DNA of 64,000 nucleotides from Ampelomyces quisqualis (taxonomy: Eukaryota; Ascomycota; Dothideomycetes; Pleosporales; Phaeosphaeriaceae): positions 2,666,001 to 2,730,000 of the forward strand of contig JAGTXZ010000018.1 in the NCBI GenBank assembly GCA_018398575.1, written 5' to 3'. Position numbers and translations under genes: made by a program. The notes under the pieces were generated by a model that worked only from the letters and a program-made list of their open reading frames with translations, searched no databases and was not told where the DNA came from. Shown here one piece after another: positions 44,175 to 57,107 of the stretch. Each line of letters opens with the position of its first letter. Positions within the stretch are counted from its first letter, which is position 1.

Positions 44175-46208
44175 TCAAAGGAATACCTCCAGATTGAACT
44201 CTATCGTGCTGACAGGGTATCTAAGTGCATCGTTAGCAGAGCGCAACAGGCACGACTTCATTTGACCTACGGTAATTCGAACTTCTGCAGAACGCTAGGA
44301 TGCAGAATGCCAAAGACACCGATGGTGTGATTCTTGCCGCCGAGGTTGAGCTTAATAGCCGCTGCATGCCCTGCCAGGAACGTTGGATCTGCGGCACGTT
44401 AGCGATAAGCCATGCATTGTCCCGACCATGAACATACCATCCACCTCCTCTATCCAGTAGCCCTCTAGCTTATCATTCTTCAGCCCATCTTCCCTTGTAA
44501 GGAAAAGCGATCGAAGCATCAACATCAGCCTGTCAAGCAGCCCATGTACTTGCTCGAAACCGCTCGTCTTACCCATAATCGCGGCGGCGAAATGTCGCTC
44601 ATTCCGGCTCTTCCTCTCCTGCTCCATGTCGATGAACCCTACGTCGCTGACTTCAAAAATCTTCATTGGGACTGAGTGATGCTTGTTCGAGTTGATCGTC
44701 TTTAGCAGGCCTGGAAGTAAAGAAGTTCGCACTAGCTGGTACTCGGCGGTCTTGGGGTTTGCGAGCTTGACAGCGGTCTTCCCGTCATCTTTCCGGTTGA
44801 GCCACTCGAAGTTTTCTTGGTGTGAGCAGAGAATGAGTGGCATAACCTCTGTCCATCCTGACGCTGCAGACTCTACGCGAACGATATCAGCAAGCTTGTT
44901 GATAGGTAGTGGCGCTGATACGGCGGCGGTCTTGTTCGGGTACACGCGCGGTAACTTGTTAAAGCCGTATGCGATGGCATAATCCTCCATGATATCTGCC
45001 TGATGCAGGATGTCTGCTCTGGTGATAGGCACCGACACATTGAGGATATTCTTGTCTGAAGTTGATGGCGCAACATCATGTCCCATGCGTGAAAGCAATT
45101 TTGAGATTTCCCCCGGGGACAGGTTCAGCCCTGTCACTTGATTCAGGTAATCCACCTCTGCCTGCATCTCGCGTGGTGTTAGATCAGGCGATTCTCTTGA
45201 CTCGTTGTTGTGGGGCGACTTGATCTTGAGTGGCTCTATCGACTCAGCGTACCCGGCGAACATAGCGACCAATATGTGGTTGACAATCTCGACCTTCGTC
45301 TTGTCTAGCGCAGTGATCTCGACGAGGACATTTTTAGTCTTCAGTGTGATCTTGCTGTGGTCGCCATTGATGATTGGCGGTAGTGAGAGGACGGTTCGGT
45401 TTGAGTCATAGATTACGGGGTAGACTGGCGAGTCTCGAATGATGTGTAGGAAACGGCCGAGGTGCTTGTCTTTCTGCGTCGAGTTAGAAGGACGCGACCC
45501 CAAATCTTCTGATCCTCATACATCGTAGAATTCCATGAGTTCTTTGCCATTCATCTTCTTCGTCTGGTTCAGAGGAATGAACTCGATCTGCTCCGGCGGA
45601 AGCGCCTCATACGAGAAGGGACCCTTGATAGCTGCAAGCCATTAGCTACTGTTCTGCTCTGGCCTAGAAATCACCCACTGTCCAAGTCGTGTGTTCCAAT
45701 CGAGACCAATGTTCGTTGACGGGCAAGGTTGGCGTGCAGCTTGTCTTGGAGCGCGATGAAGGAGTCGTATCGTTCTTGGGTGAACTCGATATTTCGCAGT
45801 ATAACGCCGGAGCAGAGAGGTCGTATTTGCGCGGTCTATTCGGAGTTAATACACCTTCATCACACTCATAAACCTTGCAGCCCGCGTGCTTACCTCCTGC
45901 TTGATGTCCAGCACCTGCAGCTCGCCATCCTTGGGCGCAGTCAAGGACCACTTGGGCAGCTTTTGTTGTTTCAGGAACACCTTCAGGTTCATAGCAATGC
46001 CTTCGAAACACAGCATATCATAGCGATTGGCGGGTATTTCAATCTTCAGTTGTGGTGGTTGCGCTAGGTCCTCTGGCTTGGTGCTCTGACTTGTGTCCTC
46101 ATCCAACTCGATGCCGAATTCGAAACACAGCTCGTCAAATTCCTCGGTGGTGTACTCGCGACCGAGTTCCCTGAAGAGCGCTGCTTTGTCGACCCCGATC
46201 GTCGGCAT
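44175..46208 (-). CDS. FRS1: Phenylalanyl-tRNA synthetase beta subunit (cytosolic)
   Basis: Six exons, read leftwards: 46208-45894, 45835-45679, 45631-45522, 45473-44438, 44388-44271 and 44220-44175; together 594 codons (593 aa), matching yeast Frs1 (595). It is the beta chain of the alpha2-beta2 enzyme that charges tRNA-Phe. Seen: MPTIGVDKAALFRELG at the start, IEIPANRYDMLCFEGIA, GVILRNIEFTQERYDSFI, LARQRTLVSIGTHDLD, PPIINGDHSKI, YPNKTAAVSAPLPINKLAD (B5-type region), KIFEVSDVGF, and the C-terminal GVFGILHPSVLQKFELPYPVSTIEFNLE. Every junction restores the family sequence and reading phase. The last two introns (118-nt exon, then a 46-nt terminal exon) were found only by following the FELPYP continuation past an apparent stop. 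It is a single-copy housekeeping gene. Confidence 0.94.
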
Positions 46209-46923
46209 TTTGGGCTGTGTGGTTTGCGCAACCCAGCTTCGAGCACTGTATTGTTTGATATGGTGGGGCAATGGCGGGGTTAAAGTGCGCGTTGGGCGGC
46301 CACGAGAGGCTTGGGAAGTGAAGGTGAGGGCAGAGGAGATGCTGAATCGTTTGCAAGCTTTACCAAGCTCTCAATGGTCGTGTCGAGGCAGAGTGAGCAG
46401 CTGACTTTGGATCCAAATTATTTGGTATGACTCCAAACTCAATGCAGGTCGGAAAATTAGCCGGACCGCATTTCGCGCTAGCAGATGAATGCGACTTGCG
46501 ACGGCAGGTGACATGCAGCAGTACCGTGCAGGCTGTATCATGTTCGTCCTCGGCATTGTATGTTGTCTAGAATCAGATGATATTGCAAGGTATCGTATGC
46601 GAAGGAGTCTCGCCAAATACAACATCATAACCAGTACTTCAAGCGCCTGCCAATGCCTTTCATGCTAAACCCAAACGTCCACGGTAGTCATCTTGCCCAG
46701 CCTTTTGCGAGCCCACCATCATCTAGTGATCAAGATGCTACCGCCATTCATACATGCCAGCCAACGGAGTGGTTTCATTCCACCAAAGATGCAACGAATA
46801 GTACTTGCGAAATGTCACCAGCCTTAGTCTAATGCCCAGCACGTAGCCCGAGGTATCGATAGGGAAAATCGGAATCCGTAATTGAGATCAGATCGAATTG
46901 GAAATGCGCAAGGAACGAGGGGA

Positions 46924-48464
46924 CTAGTCTTGCCAGTCCCAGACTTGCTTGAGGAAGTGGGCCATATTGACTTTCTTCGACTTCATCTCGACCATCCAAG
47001 GATGTTCAAGCATGCGCCAAGGCGTAGCTCTTCGTGGACACTCCTTCTCTAGGCTGTATACTGTTAGCGATGCCCCTGACTCCGTCTGATTAATGTACGT
47101 ACCAGCACTCAATGAAGTACTTGAAGTTCTCTGTCCACTTGATCCCGTTCTCGGGCTCATCCTTTAGCTTTGGGATTGGTTGTCGCACGATGTAAGTCAG
47201 CAGATCAATGAGACCCGCGCGCGGGTTTATCTCGGTACCGTCTGCTGGGAAGGGGAATCGATGTTGAGCGACTTCGAGCAAAGTGACGCCTAAGCTCCAC
47301 ACATCGCTGGTGATGGTGTAGCTCTGCCCAGTGATGCGTTCTGGTGCCATGTAGTACGATGTGCCGATGAATGTGTTGGCATCGCCTTTGGTACCAAACT
47401 CCCCGGACACACCGAAATCGCAGAGCTTGACTTGACCATTGCGGCAAAGTAGGATGTTGCTCGGCTTGATATCTCGGTGTATAATACGATGAGAGTGAAG
47501 ATAGGTCAATCCGTTCAAAACACCCTCCGCGACCTTGCCAAGGACCTTTTCACCCGTGCGTCCTCCCAGCTTCTTGACTTCGCGGTATACTGCATCGAGC
47601 GATCCGCCCTCACAGAACTCCATGGCGATGCTAATGGTACCAGTGCTGTCATCGACGAAAGCTCCGTAGTATCTGCAGATGTGGTCGCTTGCGCAATTCT
47701 TGTTGAATGATAGTTCGCGGACGATCTGTTTCTTCACGTCTGGGTCTGGGTTTGTAGTGATGATCTGGAAGTTATAAGCGACGGCATCAAAACTGAAAAA
47801 GACACATGTGTACCTTTAATGCGAAAGTGGTTTTGCCGCCCTTGAGTCTGCTCTTCGTGACGGCCCCACCGGCACCCTCACCCAGACTACCCAACTCTTC
47901 TATCATGCCCTTTCCACTTGCAGCTCTCCATCCTACCTCATCAAGATCGTCAACTTCCAGTGGTCGTCCCTTTTCAGCGGCCAAAGCCTCAAGGTCCGGC
48001 ACTGGCTGGCTGCTGTTCTCGCGCTCCATTGCTGGCGCGCCTTCGCTCCCTTGCGCTGATATTGCGGAGATGGGATCGGTTTGCAGTCCTGGAAACCCAA
48101 GATGGGCCTGGTATGAGGATGCCGATCCATTTGCCTGGAGCTCTCCGACGCTCCCCGATCTCGAGTCTGCGCTCGCATCACTCGAGCCTCCTGCTGATGA
48201 TCCTGTGCCAATCCGTAGCGGTGGAAGACCGCGCGGGTGTTGTCGGCCTTCTTGTGGTGTGGTATTGGATCCCATGGGGGTGGCGAGACGGAGAGCAGGC
48301 GGCATCGGGCGAGCGAGGCTGGGCTGGACTTCATTCGAGCCATTCACGACTGGTCTTACGTTGGGCGAAGCGGGGATGGAGAGGCCGAGGCGAGGTGGAC
48401 GGCCTCCACTAGGGGTGCGACCGCCGGGAACAGGCGGCCGCAGCAGCGGTACGGCAGACGACAT
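46924..48464 (-). CDS. MKK1: MAP kinase kinase, cell-wall-integrity type (Mkk1/2-like)
   Basis: Three exons, read leftwards: 48464-47814, 47764-47103 and 47053-46924; together 481 codons (480 aa). It is a dual-specificity kinase probably acting between a Bck1-type MAPKKK and a Slt2-type MAPK. The N-terminal 190 residues are disordered and Pro/Ser/Gly-rich, starting MSSAVPLLRPPVPGG. The kinase domain shows LGSLGEGAGGAV (P-loop), ALK (VAIK lysine, residue 217), HRDIKPSN (from about 313), CDFGVSGEFG (DFG about 333-335), an activation segment with GDANTFIGTSYYMAPE, SDVWSLGVTLLEV, and a C-lobe end CPRRATPWRMLEHPWM. The join FKYFIEC-CLEKECPRR supports intron 2. An in-frame ATG at 48509 would add 15 residues; 48464 has the better context and fits the family start. 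Confidence 0.92.
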
Positions 48465-51149
48465 ATTGGGCTGTGGATTCGAGGATAAGCCACTGGTGTG
48501 GGGTTGCATCTGCTGCCGTGCCTCTACCACAGGCCGTCTCAGCACTCGAGTCGCTTTCGCTTGACGGTGATGCTGGTCGCCTATAGAGTGTCCTCGGATG
48601 GGGGAGGTGCTGCACGTCGATGATGCCCGGTCCCAACAAGACGGCCTGCTTCCGCACACTGAAGTGTGCGCGCTGTGGTGTTTTGGGAAGGTGCGATGGC
48701 GGTCACAGAAGCAGCTCTGTTGGCGGGTGCAGGTGACGTTGGTAGCCTCAAGTCACTCGCTAGTAGTGGACCCAGCAGGTGCGGCTCGTAGGCGGCAGGC
48801 GCGACCGGGTATGGCAAGGCGCTGTTCGAGGGATCGGTTGGTGACAGCAGCGGTAGGGATTCGGGCGGAGGAGGCACTGTGGTCAGTTCAAAGGGAAGGA
48901 AGAGCTGCTGGCCGACGAGTTTCAGACGGGTTCAGGTCACCAGGTGTCGGAGGGGCTCTCAGCGGAGACGTGATGGAGCGTGCGAGGCTTGCCGAGAAGC
49001 GGCATAGGCGGATGTGTATCCGCGGTTTGACAGCTTTCAGACAGCACCCACGCCCGCGCGTACCGAACGACAATGTGAGCTGCGGCCAACAGGCTAGCAA
49101 GCGAATGTGGATGGCAAACAGACGGAAGCAGCGAGGACAGACTTTCCAACATGCCCTGGCGATGCGGCGCGGACACTGGTTTGAGCGTCGAAAAGGTGGG
49201 ATGAAAGGCACGTCCAACTGGCGCTCCCGCGCAAGCGCTGAGCGTACCCTTTTCAATGACTGGCCCCGAACCTTGTTTCGAATTTCGAGGCCAACGTACA
49301 CCGACCGCATTCGAGGCTCTGACCTAAGTATGCGTTGGGCCGACGACATCCACACGGTTCACATGCGGCTGGTCTCTGCGTCGACTTGTGCCTAGCCGCC
49401 GTTGGGTGAGCGCCAAAAACAATCATCTGTGAAAGAGGCATCGCACCAGAGCCTCTGTGTGCAGACTGCTCATCCTGCATAATTCATTCCTTCCGCAGGC
49501 CTGTTGGTACATCGAACCAATCGAGGATTTTCGAACAAACATCGCTTTCACTAAAGATGTACAAGCTCTACCGTGGCTGACGTGGGATCCTTCTTGCTGA
49601 TTCCTTGGTTCACCGCGCCCAGGACTACACACGACAAACATCAGCAACCCAAAGTACTGGGTGCTGCAATTCTGCCTCGTTATGTATGCAGCATGCATTG
49701 CCCTGCATCTCAATGCATCGCGTCCACCGTCCACGCACGATCCACCAACTCGGCATGACCTACCCCAACAATGCTCATCTTGGCAACACTTGCTTTTCCC
49801 TCTCTGTTTCAAGAAGCGCTGCCATTACGTCACTAGAGCTCGTTGCGCCCGATGCTGTCTGGGATAAATTGGGGTCTGGACGATCAGAAGGAGTGCGGGC
49901 GCTTATGGTGGCTTCTACAGCCAATCAGGTCGTTTGCAGGATGAATGAGTGCATGCACCGCCGCGGAGGGACAGGACTAATGAAAACCACAACAGAACCT
50001 CTCTGCGGAAGATGCCATTATTAGATCGTGTATCCCAAACTCAGCTGATTTTTTTATCGATGTATGCCACCGGCTAGACCAGCTAATCTGGAATGCTCCA
50101 GGACCAAAGTTGTTTACTCCGTCCGAACTGTGTTAGAGAGCGGAAAAGCTACCTATTTGGGAAAGCGACTACGTTAACCTATCTAGCTTTAGCGTCTCAC
50201 TTGGTGCAGTATCTACTTCACAGTCTCCTTACCCCACCACCAACATGCGAATGCTAATCTAGAGCACCGAGCGAGTAGGAGCTCGGGTTAGTGCTCGGAG
50301 TATAGTATGCGTCTCCTGTTGGGTACAGTGAACGACACGCGTTGTTGTTTCGTGGCGATGATGCTTGTACAAGTTCTCATACCGTTCGTAAACTGCCAGC
50401 CGTTCTCACAAATGTAGAACCCGACGGGTTCGGAGACTTGTACGACATCTGAGCCGTCGTTGTGGCGATACAATAGCATACCGAATGTCTTCACGACCCC
50501 AATAATTATGGCGTTAGCAGTACCAGCACTGGGCAAGACTCCATGTCTCCCGGCCGATGAAACTCGGTCGTTCGGTCGGGTGTTGTTCGTCTGCATAATC
50601 GGTATCGTAGCGGCCATTATGCGATTCTGAGCCTTGACAGACTTCCACGACATAACACACACACAAGAGCTCCACGCCGCTATGCTGGACTGTGGCCGAG
50701 GCGGGAATCTACCTCATGGCAGGCGTTATGCCGACATTGAAACCACCGTTAATAAAAGTGTTCAGAAATATGGCTCTGGGAAGATTCATGACAATGCGCA
50801 CGACACAATTCCACAAGCTGGGAGAGTAGAAGATGGCATTAACGAGAGCCACGGGCCGCTGTGCCGGATACAAAACAGCGTTCTGCGTCGGATGCGATGG
50901 CAGAAAGAGTGGTGCTCACGAGGGCGTTCATTCCAACAACACATGCGGTTGATGTATAATAGATATGATAATCACTTCGGCAGATTGCCAACTATGTAAA
51001 TAATCCTGGACAGGAAAGAACATAATCATGTTGATTCCTTGACAATGTGCTTGGAGTAACGGTTCTGTTCATGCTGCGGCTTTAAGCCTTGCAATACTGC
51101 GATTATGTACATCAGGCAATGCCTTTGCCTACTTATTGCGGTGGTACTG
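48465..51149. other. Intergenic/5' region of the MKK gene, no gene recognised
   Basis: About 2.7 kb upstream of the MKK gene and 3' of the permease gene. A 265-codon ATG frame at 48598-49395 (+) is Arg/Trp-rich and antisense to the presumed MKK leader, and it lacks family content. Frames near 50288-50999 on both strands also give nothing recognisable. A long MKK 5' leader and promoter are likely here. Confidence 0.45.
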
Positions 51150-52782
51150 TTAGTGTCCACGCAGACGACTGACGAGAGCGCCTACTACCAATAATCCTGC
51201 CAAAAGCCCGCTTTGTAGCGGAGAAAACATCGCTGAGCGGACGATGACAAGCGTACCGACAACCACGAACGTGATTGGAAGTAGAATTGTCGGGCGATAC
51301 GGCCGATCGAGTTGTGGCTCTCGGCGGCGTAGTATGAGTAGGCCAACGACTGTGCTTACATAGAAGACCCATTCGGCCATACCGACAAAAGTCAGCAGCG
51401 CCCGGAAATCCCCCATACAAACATAGAGCAAAGTGATGACGAGAGCGAGAAGGTTGGCATAACTAGGCTGGGTGTCAGCGACAACACATTAAATTAATGG
51501 AGTAAACAACATACAGAGGAGCGTCGAGGGTCGATGTTGTTTCTTCTTCATCGTCCGAGTGTCTTCGATGTGGCAAACCTCTCCTGCTGAAGATGGCAGG
51601 AAGATAGTTGCGCTGCGATGCGGCGATAGTCAGTCGACCTACTGAAAAGACATTGCTGGTAATGGAGCCCGCACAGGACACTGCAACTAGCAAGGTAGTC
51701 ACAATGCCGGCGGGACGACCAAGGAGTGATGTGGCAGCTGCCACAGCCACAGCATTGTTTGCACTAAGCTGGTGCCAAGGGAGAAGAATGTAATAAGCGA
51801 CATTGACAAGCTCGAATGAGCTAAGAACAACAATCATGGCAGCTTTGATAGCTTTGGGCAAAGCACGTCCGGGGTCGCGGATCTCGCTCGCAACGATGTT
51901 CGCCTACCATGGTCAGTTTGCTGTTGAAAAAGACTTGATGTGGCGAAATCTCACATTGTCCCATCCATCATACGCCCAAAGCCCTCCGTAGATAGCAGCA
52001 CAATAGTGGCCATACCGGTCCCATGCTCCCATTGAGGTCCAGTCGATGGTGTGGCCGTCCGATATGGTTGGTCTGCTTCCGAACCAGTTCTTTGAGTACC
52101 AATCACTGGAGCCCGAGAGAGAGGAACGCGGGTCCACCAAGTGCGCTATGACTGCAATCATGCCAGCTAACACTATCAAGCCGACAGTGCCTATTTTGAA
52201 AATAGTGAAGGACTCGCTCAGTCGCAGAGTGAACCTGGTGTTGATAGAGTTAAGCAAGACCATGAGAACAAAGCTCACAGCCGCAATGACCTTGAGCAGC
52301 AAGGAATTGTGAGAGCTATGGCTGTCAACGATACCAATCGACCCGATGGACTCTGCAATGACAATGCTTTGAATTGCCATTGACGATGGCTTAACAGCTA
52401 CGATGTAGATCCAAGCCATGAGAAATGCAGCTGTGTCTCCATACACATGACGCAGATACTCTTGCATGCCCCCGTTAAGAGGCAGTGCAGCGCCCAGCTC
52501 TGCGAAGGACGCAGCTCCAGCCCACGACAGCAGCCCTCCGAGCACCCAGACAAGGAGTGCGGCGCCGGGTGACGGAACGTTGCTGTCCACTTGAGCGGGT
52601 GAAGCAAATATGCCTGAGCCTATCTGAAGCGTGACGAGCACAGCAAACGCATGGCGAGTGGTGAGTTGCTTGGAAGATTTCTGAGTATCGTGCGAGGCCG
52701 TCGAGGCGCGCCGTGCGAGCAATGGCTCGGTCTCATGGGAATCACTGGGCTTCGGTGCGCCTCCTTCCTGCTGGCCGTGCAT
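51150..52782 (-). CDS. L-type amino-acid permease (LAT/Mup1-like, APC superfamily)
   Basis: Three exons, read leftwards: 52782-51955, 51903-51515 and 51462-51150; together 510 codons (509 aa). About 12 hydrophobic segments are visible. The first carries IGSGIFASPAQV, the helix-1 substrate-binding motif of APC transporters, and GGLLSWAGAASFAELGAALP follows. Later come YDGWDNANIVASEIRDPGR, the conserved loop after segment 6, VSCAGSITSNVFSVGRL, and FVGMAEWVFYVSTVVGLLILRR. The first 45 residues are cytoplasmic and charged. It should import neutral amino acids, possibly methionine, at the plasma membrane. Subfamily and substrate are inferred only. The first intron follows WDN (GTGAGA...GGTAG). The second is spliced to restore APLYANLLALV. 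Confidence 0.9.
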
Positions 52783-53436
52783 TCTCTAAAGCGGTTGCAC
52801 CGGCCGAGTGTCTCTCGAGTGCATGTATGCAGCACGTGGGGGTGAAAATTGGAGCCAACGATGAGGCTCGGGTTGGATTCTCAGGACCTGGCGCGCGCCT
52901 ATCAATCGCTTTTCACCATAGTTGCGGGTCGGCTTGTTCAAGGCTAGCTAGTGCTTTGTGATCGGAGAAGGGATCGGATCGGTGCGTGGTGTATTGGGAT
53001 GGGGAGTCGTCGGTCGTTGGTCGCGCTTGCCCCGCGACTTGGCACACAGGCCACAAGCCCACTCTTCGCAGGGCCCATCTTCGTAAACTACTTCGTACAT
53101 AGCCAATCCACAACGCGACCACACCCTACACACGCACTAGATACCGAGGACTGAAGCGTGGCAGACAGACACGATACACCCCATTAATTCCACACCGCCC
53201 GCCACTCCCGCACTCAGCGTCGTCGCCGGTGTCCCAAGCCCCTCCTCCCTCGCCTACAGCAGCAGGTACGTCAACACCACGCTGCGCTTAAGCTCCGCCG
53301 CCCCGCCATCACACGCTCACGAGTAGCCAGGGGAGCATCCGCACCCCATTCACGCCTTGACTCTGCAACCCCCTGTCGCCCAACCCGCGGCCATCCACTA
53401 TCCGCTTTGCGCGTTACCTGGCCCTGACCGCCCATC

Positions 53437-55625
53437 ATGGACGCAAATCAGAACGACGAGCTCTACCCAATCGCCGTCCTCATCGACGAACTGAAGCATG
53501 ACGATGTGATTCTGCGCCTGAACGCCATTCACCGCCTCAACACGATAGCCCTTGCCCTTGGCGCAGAGCGGACGCGGGAGGAGCTTATTCCCTTCTTAGA
53601 TGGTAAGGACACGGATCGCGCATAGTCTCCGGGAACAAGCTGGCTGACTCAGACCCAGAATCCGTCGAAGATGAGGATGAGGTACTCACCGCGTTGAGCG
53701 AGGAGCTAGGCAAATTCGTCGAGTACGTCGGAGGTCCAGAGCACGCGCATGTGCTCCTCTCACCGCTGGAGAATTTGGCGGCGATAGAGGAGCCGCTTGT
53801 GCGCGAGAAGGTATACATGTATGGCCCCGTTCTCATTGTCGCATAGCTAATGCATCCAGGCCGTCGAGTCCCTGAACAAGATCTGCGAGGAGCTGTCGCA
53901 GCAGCAGATTGAAGATGCCTTCATACCCCTCGTAATGCGCCTGTCCAAGGCGGATTGGTTCACATCGAAGATTTCCGCCACTGGCTTGTACCAGACCCCC
54001 TACTCTCGCGCCACACCTCCCTCCCAAGAGGCCCTCCGACAGTCGTACGGCCAGCTTGTGCACGATGACACCCCTATGGTCCGAAGACAAGCCGCGAACA
54101 ATCTCGCAAAGTTCATCAAGGCCATGCCCGCTGCCATCGTCATCGAAGAGATGATCCCGCTGTTCCAACACCTCGCGGCAGATGACCAGGACAGTGTCAG
54201 GCTTTTGACGGTTGATATCCTCATTGCAATTGCGGAGGCAGTGCCCAAGGAGCAGCAGTCGAGTCACGGCGTGCTCTTGACCGCTCTGAGGAGTTTGTTC
54301 GAGGACAAGAGCTGGAGGGTGCGCTACATGGTAGCAGACCGATTTGAGAAGGTACGAGAAGTTGCATACAAGAAGTGAGTCGGGCTAATGAGTGATAGAT
54401 TGCCAAAGCCGTCGACGAGGAGGTTGTCAACCGAGACCTTGTGCCCGCCTTCGTAAAGCTCTTGAAGGACACCGAGGCAGAGGTTCGCAGTGCAATCGCA
54501 GGGCAGATTCCAGGTAAGGCTGCAAGAGGACACCAGTGCGGGCTGATGCTGACGATCAACACCAGGGTTTTGTTCGCTGCTCGAACGCGAGACTCTGCTC
54601 CACGACGTTATGCCTAGCATTGAGGAGCTGGTGTCCGACCAGTCACAACATGTTCGCGCTGCTCTCGGAACCCAAATCAGCGGGCTGGCCCCGATCCTCG
54701 GAAAGGACGAGTACGTGACCGTCAACGCGTGACCACGTGCCTACTAACGCACCCTAGGACTATCTCACATCTCCTACCCATGTTCCTGCAGATGCTCAAG
54801 GATGAATTCCCTGATGTTCGCCTCAACATTATTTCCAAGCTCGAGTCTGTCAACAATGGTATGTTGTGATCGATCTTCTTCATCGTACGATGCTGATCAT
54901 AAGCAGTCATTGGAATCGAGTTGCTTTCCCAGTCACTCCTACCTGCTATCGTCCAACTCGCCGAGGACAAGCAATGGCGTGTTCGATTGGCCATCATCGA
55001 ATACGTCCCCCTCCTCGCGTCGCAGCTTGGCGTCAAGTTCTTCGACGAAAAGCTTAGCAGCTTATGCATGAGCTGGCTTGGCGATACCGTCTTCTCAATT
55101 CGAGAGGCATCTACTCAGAACCTCAAGAAATTGACCGAGGTTTTTGGTGTGGAATGGGCCAACGACGCCATTGTCCCCAAGGTTATGGCTATGGGCCAAC
55201 ATCCCAACTACCTCTACCGAATGACTACCTGCTTCGCAGTCTCAGTAAGCTCCTTGCCCAAGTAGTGCTGCCCTTGTGCTAATATATCGCAGACCCTCGC
55301 GCCCGCGCTCAGCCTCGACGTCATTGAGCAATCCATCCTTCCGATGATGGACAAGTTGGTCAACGACGACATTCCCAACATCCGATTCAACGTGGCGAAA
55401 TCATACGGCATCTTGGTCACCACACTGAAGCAACTTCCTGAGCAAGGCACGGTTCTTGCGCTAGAAAAGGCTGGCACGCCCGGCCAAGGGTGCCAGAAGG
55501 CAACCGACCTTATCACAAAGAGCATTTTGCCAAACCTTGAGAAGCTGCAACAGGACGACGATGTGGATGTACGATACTTTGCAACGACAGCTGCGCAGGG
55601 ATTCTCGGACGCAATGCAGACTTAG
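53437..55625 (+). CDS. TPD3: Protein phosphatase 2A scaffold (A/PR65) subunit
   Basis: Eight exons: 53437-53602, 53659-53810, 53860-54351, 54399-54513, 54566-54710, 54758-54858, 54907-55244 and 55293-55625; together 614 codons (613 aa). It is an all-helical HEAT-repeat scaffold that holds the PP2A catalytic C subunit and a regulatory B subunit. Repeats are easily seen, for example DDTPMVRRQAANNLAKF, DDQDSVRLLTVDILIAIAEA, DKSWRVRYMVADRFEK, EVRSAIAGQIPG, DKQWRVRLAIIEYVPLLA, DTVFSIREASTQNLKKL and DVDVRYFATTAAQGFSDAM. All seven introns are short (46-56 nt) with consensus ends, and each restores phase. Such intron density is high compared with the neighbours. The start (MDANQNDELYPIAVLIDEL) fits the family. 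Confidence 0.95.
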
Positions 55626-56013
55626 GTAGTTGTCGAGCATCCGAAGAGACCACTTAATGGCGTGGAATGACATGATGAAGCAAGCATGCGCACATGGGCA
55701 GTGAGCGATAGACAGTGGCAGAGGAAGAGTGAAGCCTAGGCTTGCTTGGTTACTGGAGGCGACGTCGAGTATTGTAGCGACTAGGATGGAAACATGTGCC
55801 TGATGGAGAGCAGTTGGACTCATCAATCAAAACCACCAAGATTATCCTTGTTAGATTCACGACGAGTTATGTTTGAATGCACTATTGGCGTCATTTGGGG
55901 CGGAATTTCGAGTATGATGTCATGGTTTGATTTTATCACTGCGGCCATGATTCTCATATTCCCATCTTCATGTTATCAGCTGCCTTGCCCGACTCGAGGT
56001 CAAGCAAAAGTTT

Positions 56014-56415
56014 CTAGACGGCACCGGCATCCTTGAGCAGGGTGGGCAAGTCGCCCTTCTTAGCCTGCAGATCCGAGTTTCCACCAATGTGCTTCTGCGC
56101 AATGAAGATGTTGGGCACGGTATTCTGGCCCGTCAGTTCGCCGAGCGCGCTCTGGATCGCCGAGCCATCATCTACCATCATCGTACACGTTAGCTCATGT
56201 CCTGTCGCCCTGCTCCCTTGTGCACGGCGGACGCCCACCCCCGTAGACTCGGACGACAACATACCAACTTGATCCAACTCGATGGCATAAAACTTTGCGC
56301 CGCTCTTGCTCAGCAGCTCCTTTGCCTGGCGACAGTACGGGCAGTAGCTCTTGCTGAAGACGGCGACGGGGTTTTGGTCAATGATGGTTTGGATCTTGGT
56401 CTTGGAGGCGGACAT
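56014..56415 (-). CDS. Dithiol glutaredoxin (CPYC type)
   Basis: Two exons, 56415-56265 and 56171-56014, give 102 aa, the usual size of a class I glutaredoxin. It is a glutathione-dependent thiol-disulphide oxidoreductase. Seen: the active site CPYC (residues 25-28) in SKSYCPYCRQAKELL, IELDQVDDGSAIQ across the intron, QNTVPNIFIAQKHIGGNSDL with the cis-Pro TVP and GG glutathione-binding elements, and a Leu-rich C-terminal helix. The frame stays open upstream of the ATG at 56415 through an Arg/Ser/His-rich segment that could be a mitochondrial presequence, but it has no ATG, so a cytosolic form is the simple reading. It is convergent with the PP2A gene. Confidence 0.93.
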   Translation of the reverse strand: MSASKTKIQTIIDQNPVAVFSKSYCPYCRQAKELLSKSGAKFYAIELDQVGMLSSESTGVGVRRAQGSRATGHELTCTMMVDDGSAIQSALGELTGQNTVPNIFIAQKHIGGNSDLQAKKGDLPTLLKDAGAV

Positions 56416-57107
56416 GGTGGCGGGCGAGGGGGCGCGCGTGAAGTAGCGCCGTAGGAAGGAAATCGTGGCGGGTTGGTGAGGCTGAAAGACGTTGTGAGTA
56501 CGGTGATGGAGGGAGGGGCGGGTGGAGTGGTAAAAGGGCACAGCCAACCCAACCTACTTGTACGTGTGTGGTATCGGATTTCGTGATGTGGATAGTTGGG
56601 GAATGAAGTAGGATGATGTAGGTGGTAGGTGGTATGTAGAGTGAGATTAGTCAATTGATATGCGCGCCCCGCAGCTCAAGTCGTAAGAGCCAGATGATGC
56701 CATCGCCCTCGTGAAGAACGCAGATAGCCGATTAGCCCGTTTCTACATGTCGGGGATAGCCCGGCGATTATGAAAGCAGACGCGAGTCGCGAAACGGGGG
56801 TATTGGCGTCTTGTATCGTCGACGAATGGGCGCGCAGGGTCCAGAACGGCGCAAGGAGAAACATGGAGGCGTTTGCGGACCTCTTAGGCTTCGACAGAAG
56901 ACTTATCAGGTATTCGGGACGACTTGATAGAATGTCAGTGAATAGGTAGAAACAGCTGCCTCGCCTTGCGCGTCCGAGATCAGACATCCCGCGTTGTTCC
57001 GCCTACTCGATTGCGCATCAGCTCGCCAGCCAAGCGCCACCTTCCCTTCACCTCCAACAAACCCCCGCGACTACGATACAATACATGCGCGCTTCTGCCT
57101 GCCAAAC

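Noticed and set aside
44175..44271. Apparent C-terminus of PheRS beta at FELP-stop
   Set aside because: A GTAGGT donor and CACTTAG acceptor splice to YPVSTIEFNLEVFL, which gives the family's expected C-terminus and length.
48598..49395. 265-codon ATG frame on the plus strand
   Set aside because: It is rich in Arg, Trp and Cys, has no recognisable domain, and lies antisense to the likely leader of the MKK gene.
50288..50999. Overlapping frames on both strands (124 and 121 codons)
   Set aside because: Neither shows a family motif, and each would be the shadow of the other. No splice signals join them to more coding sequence.
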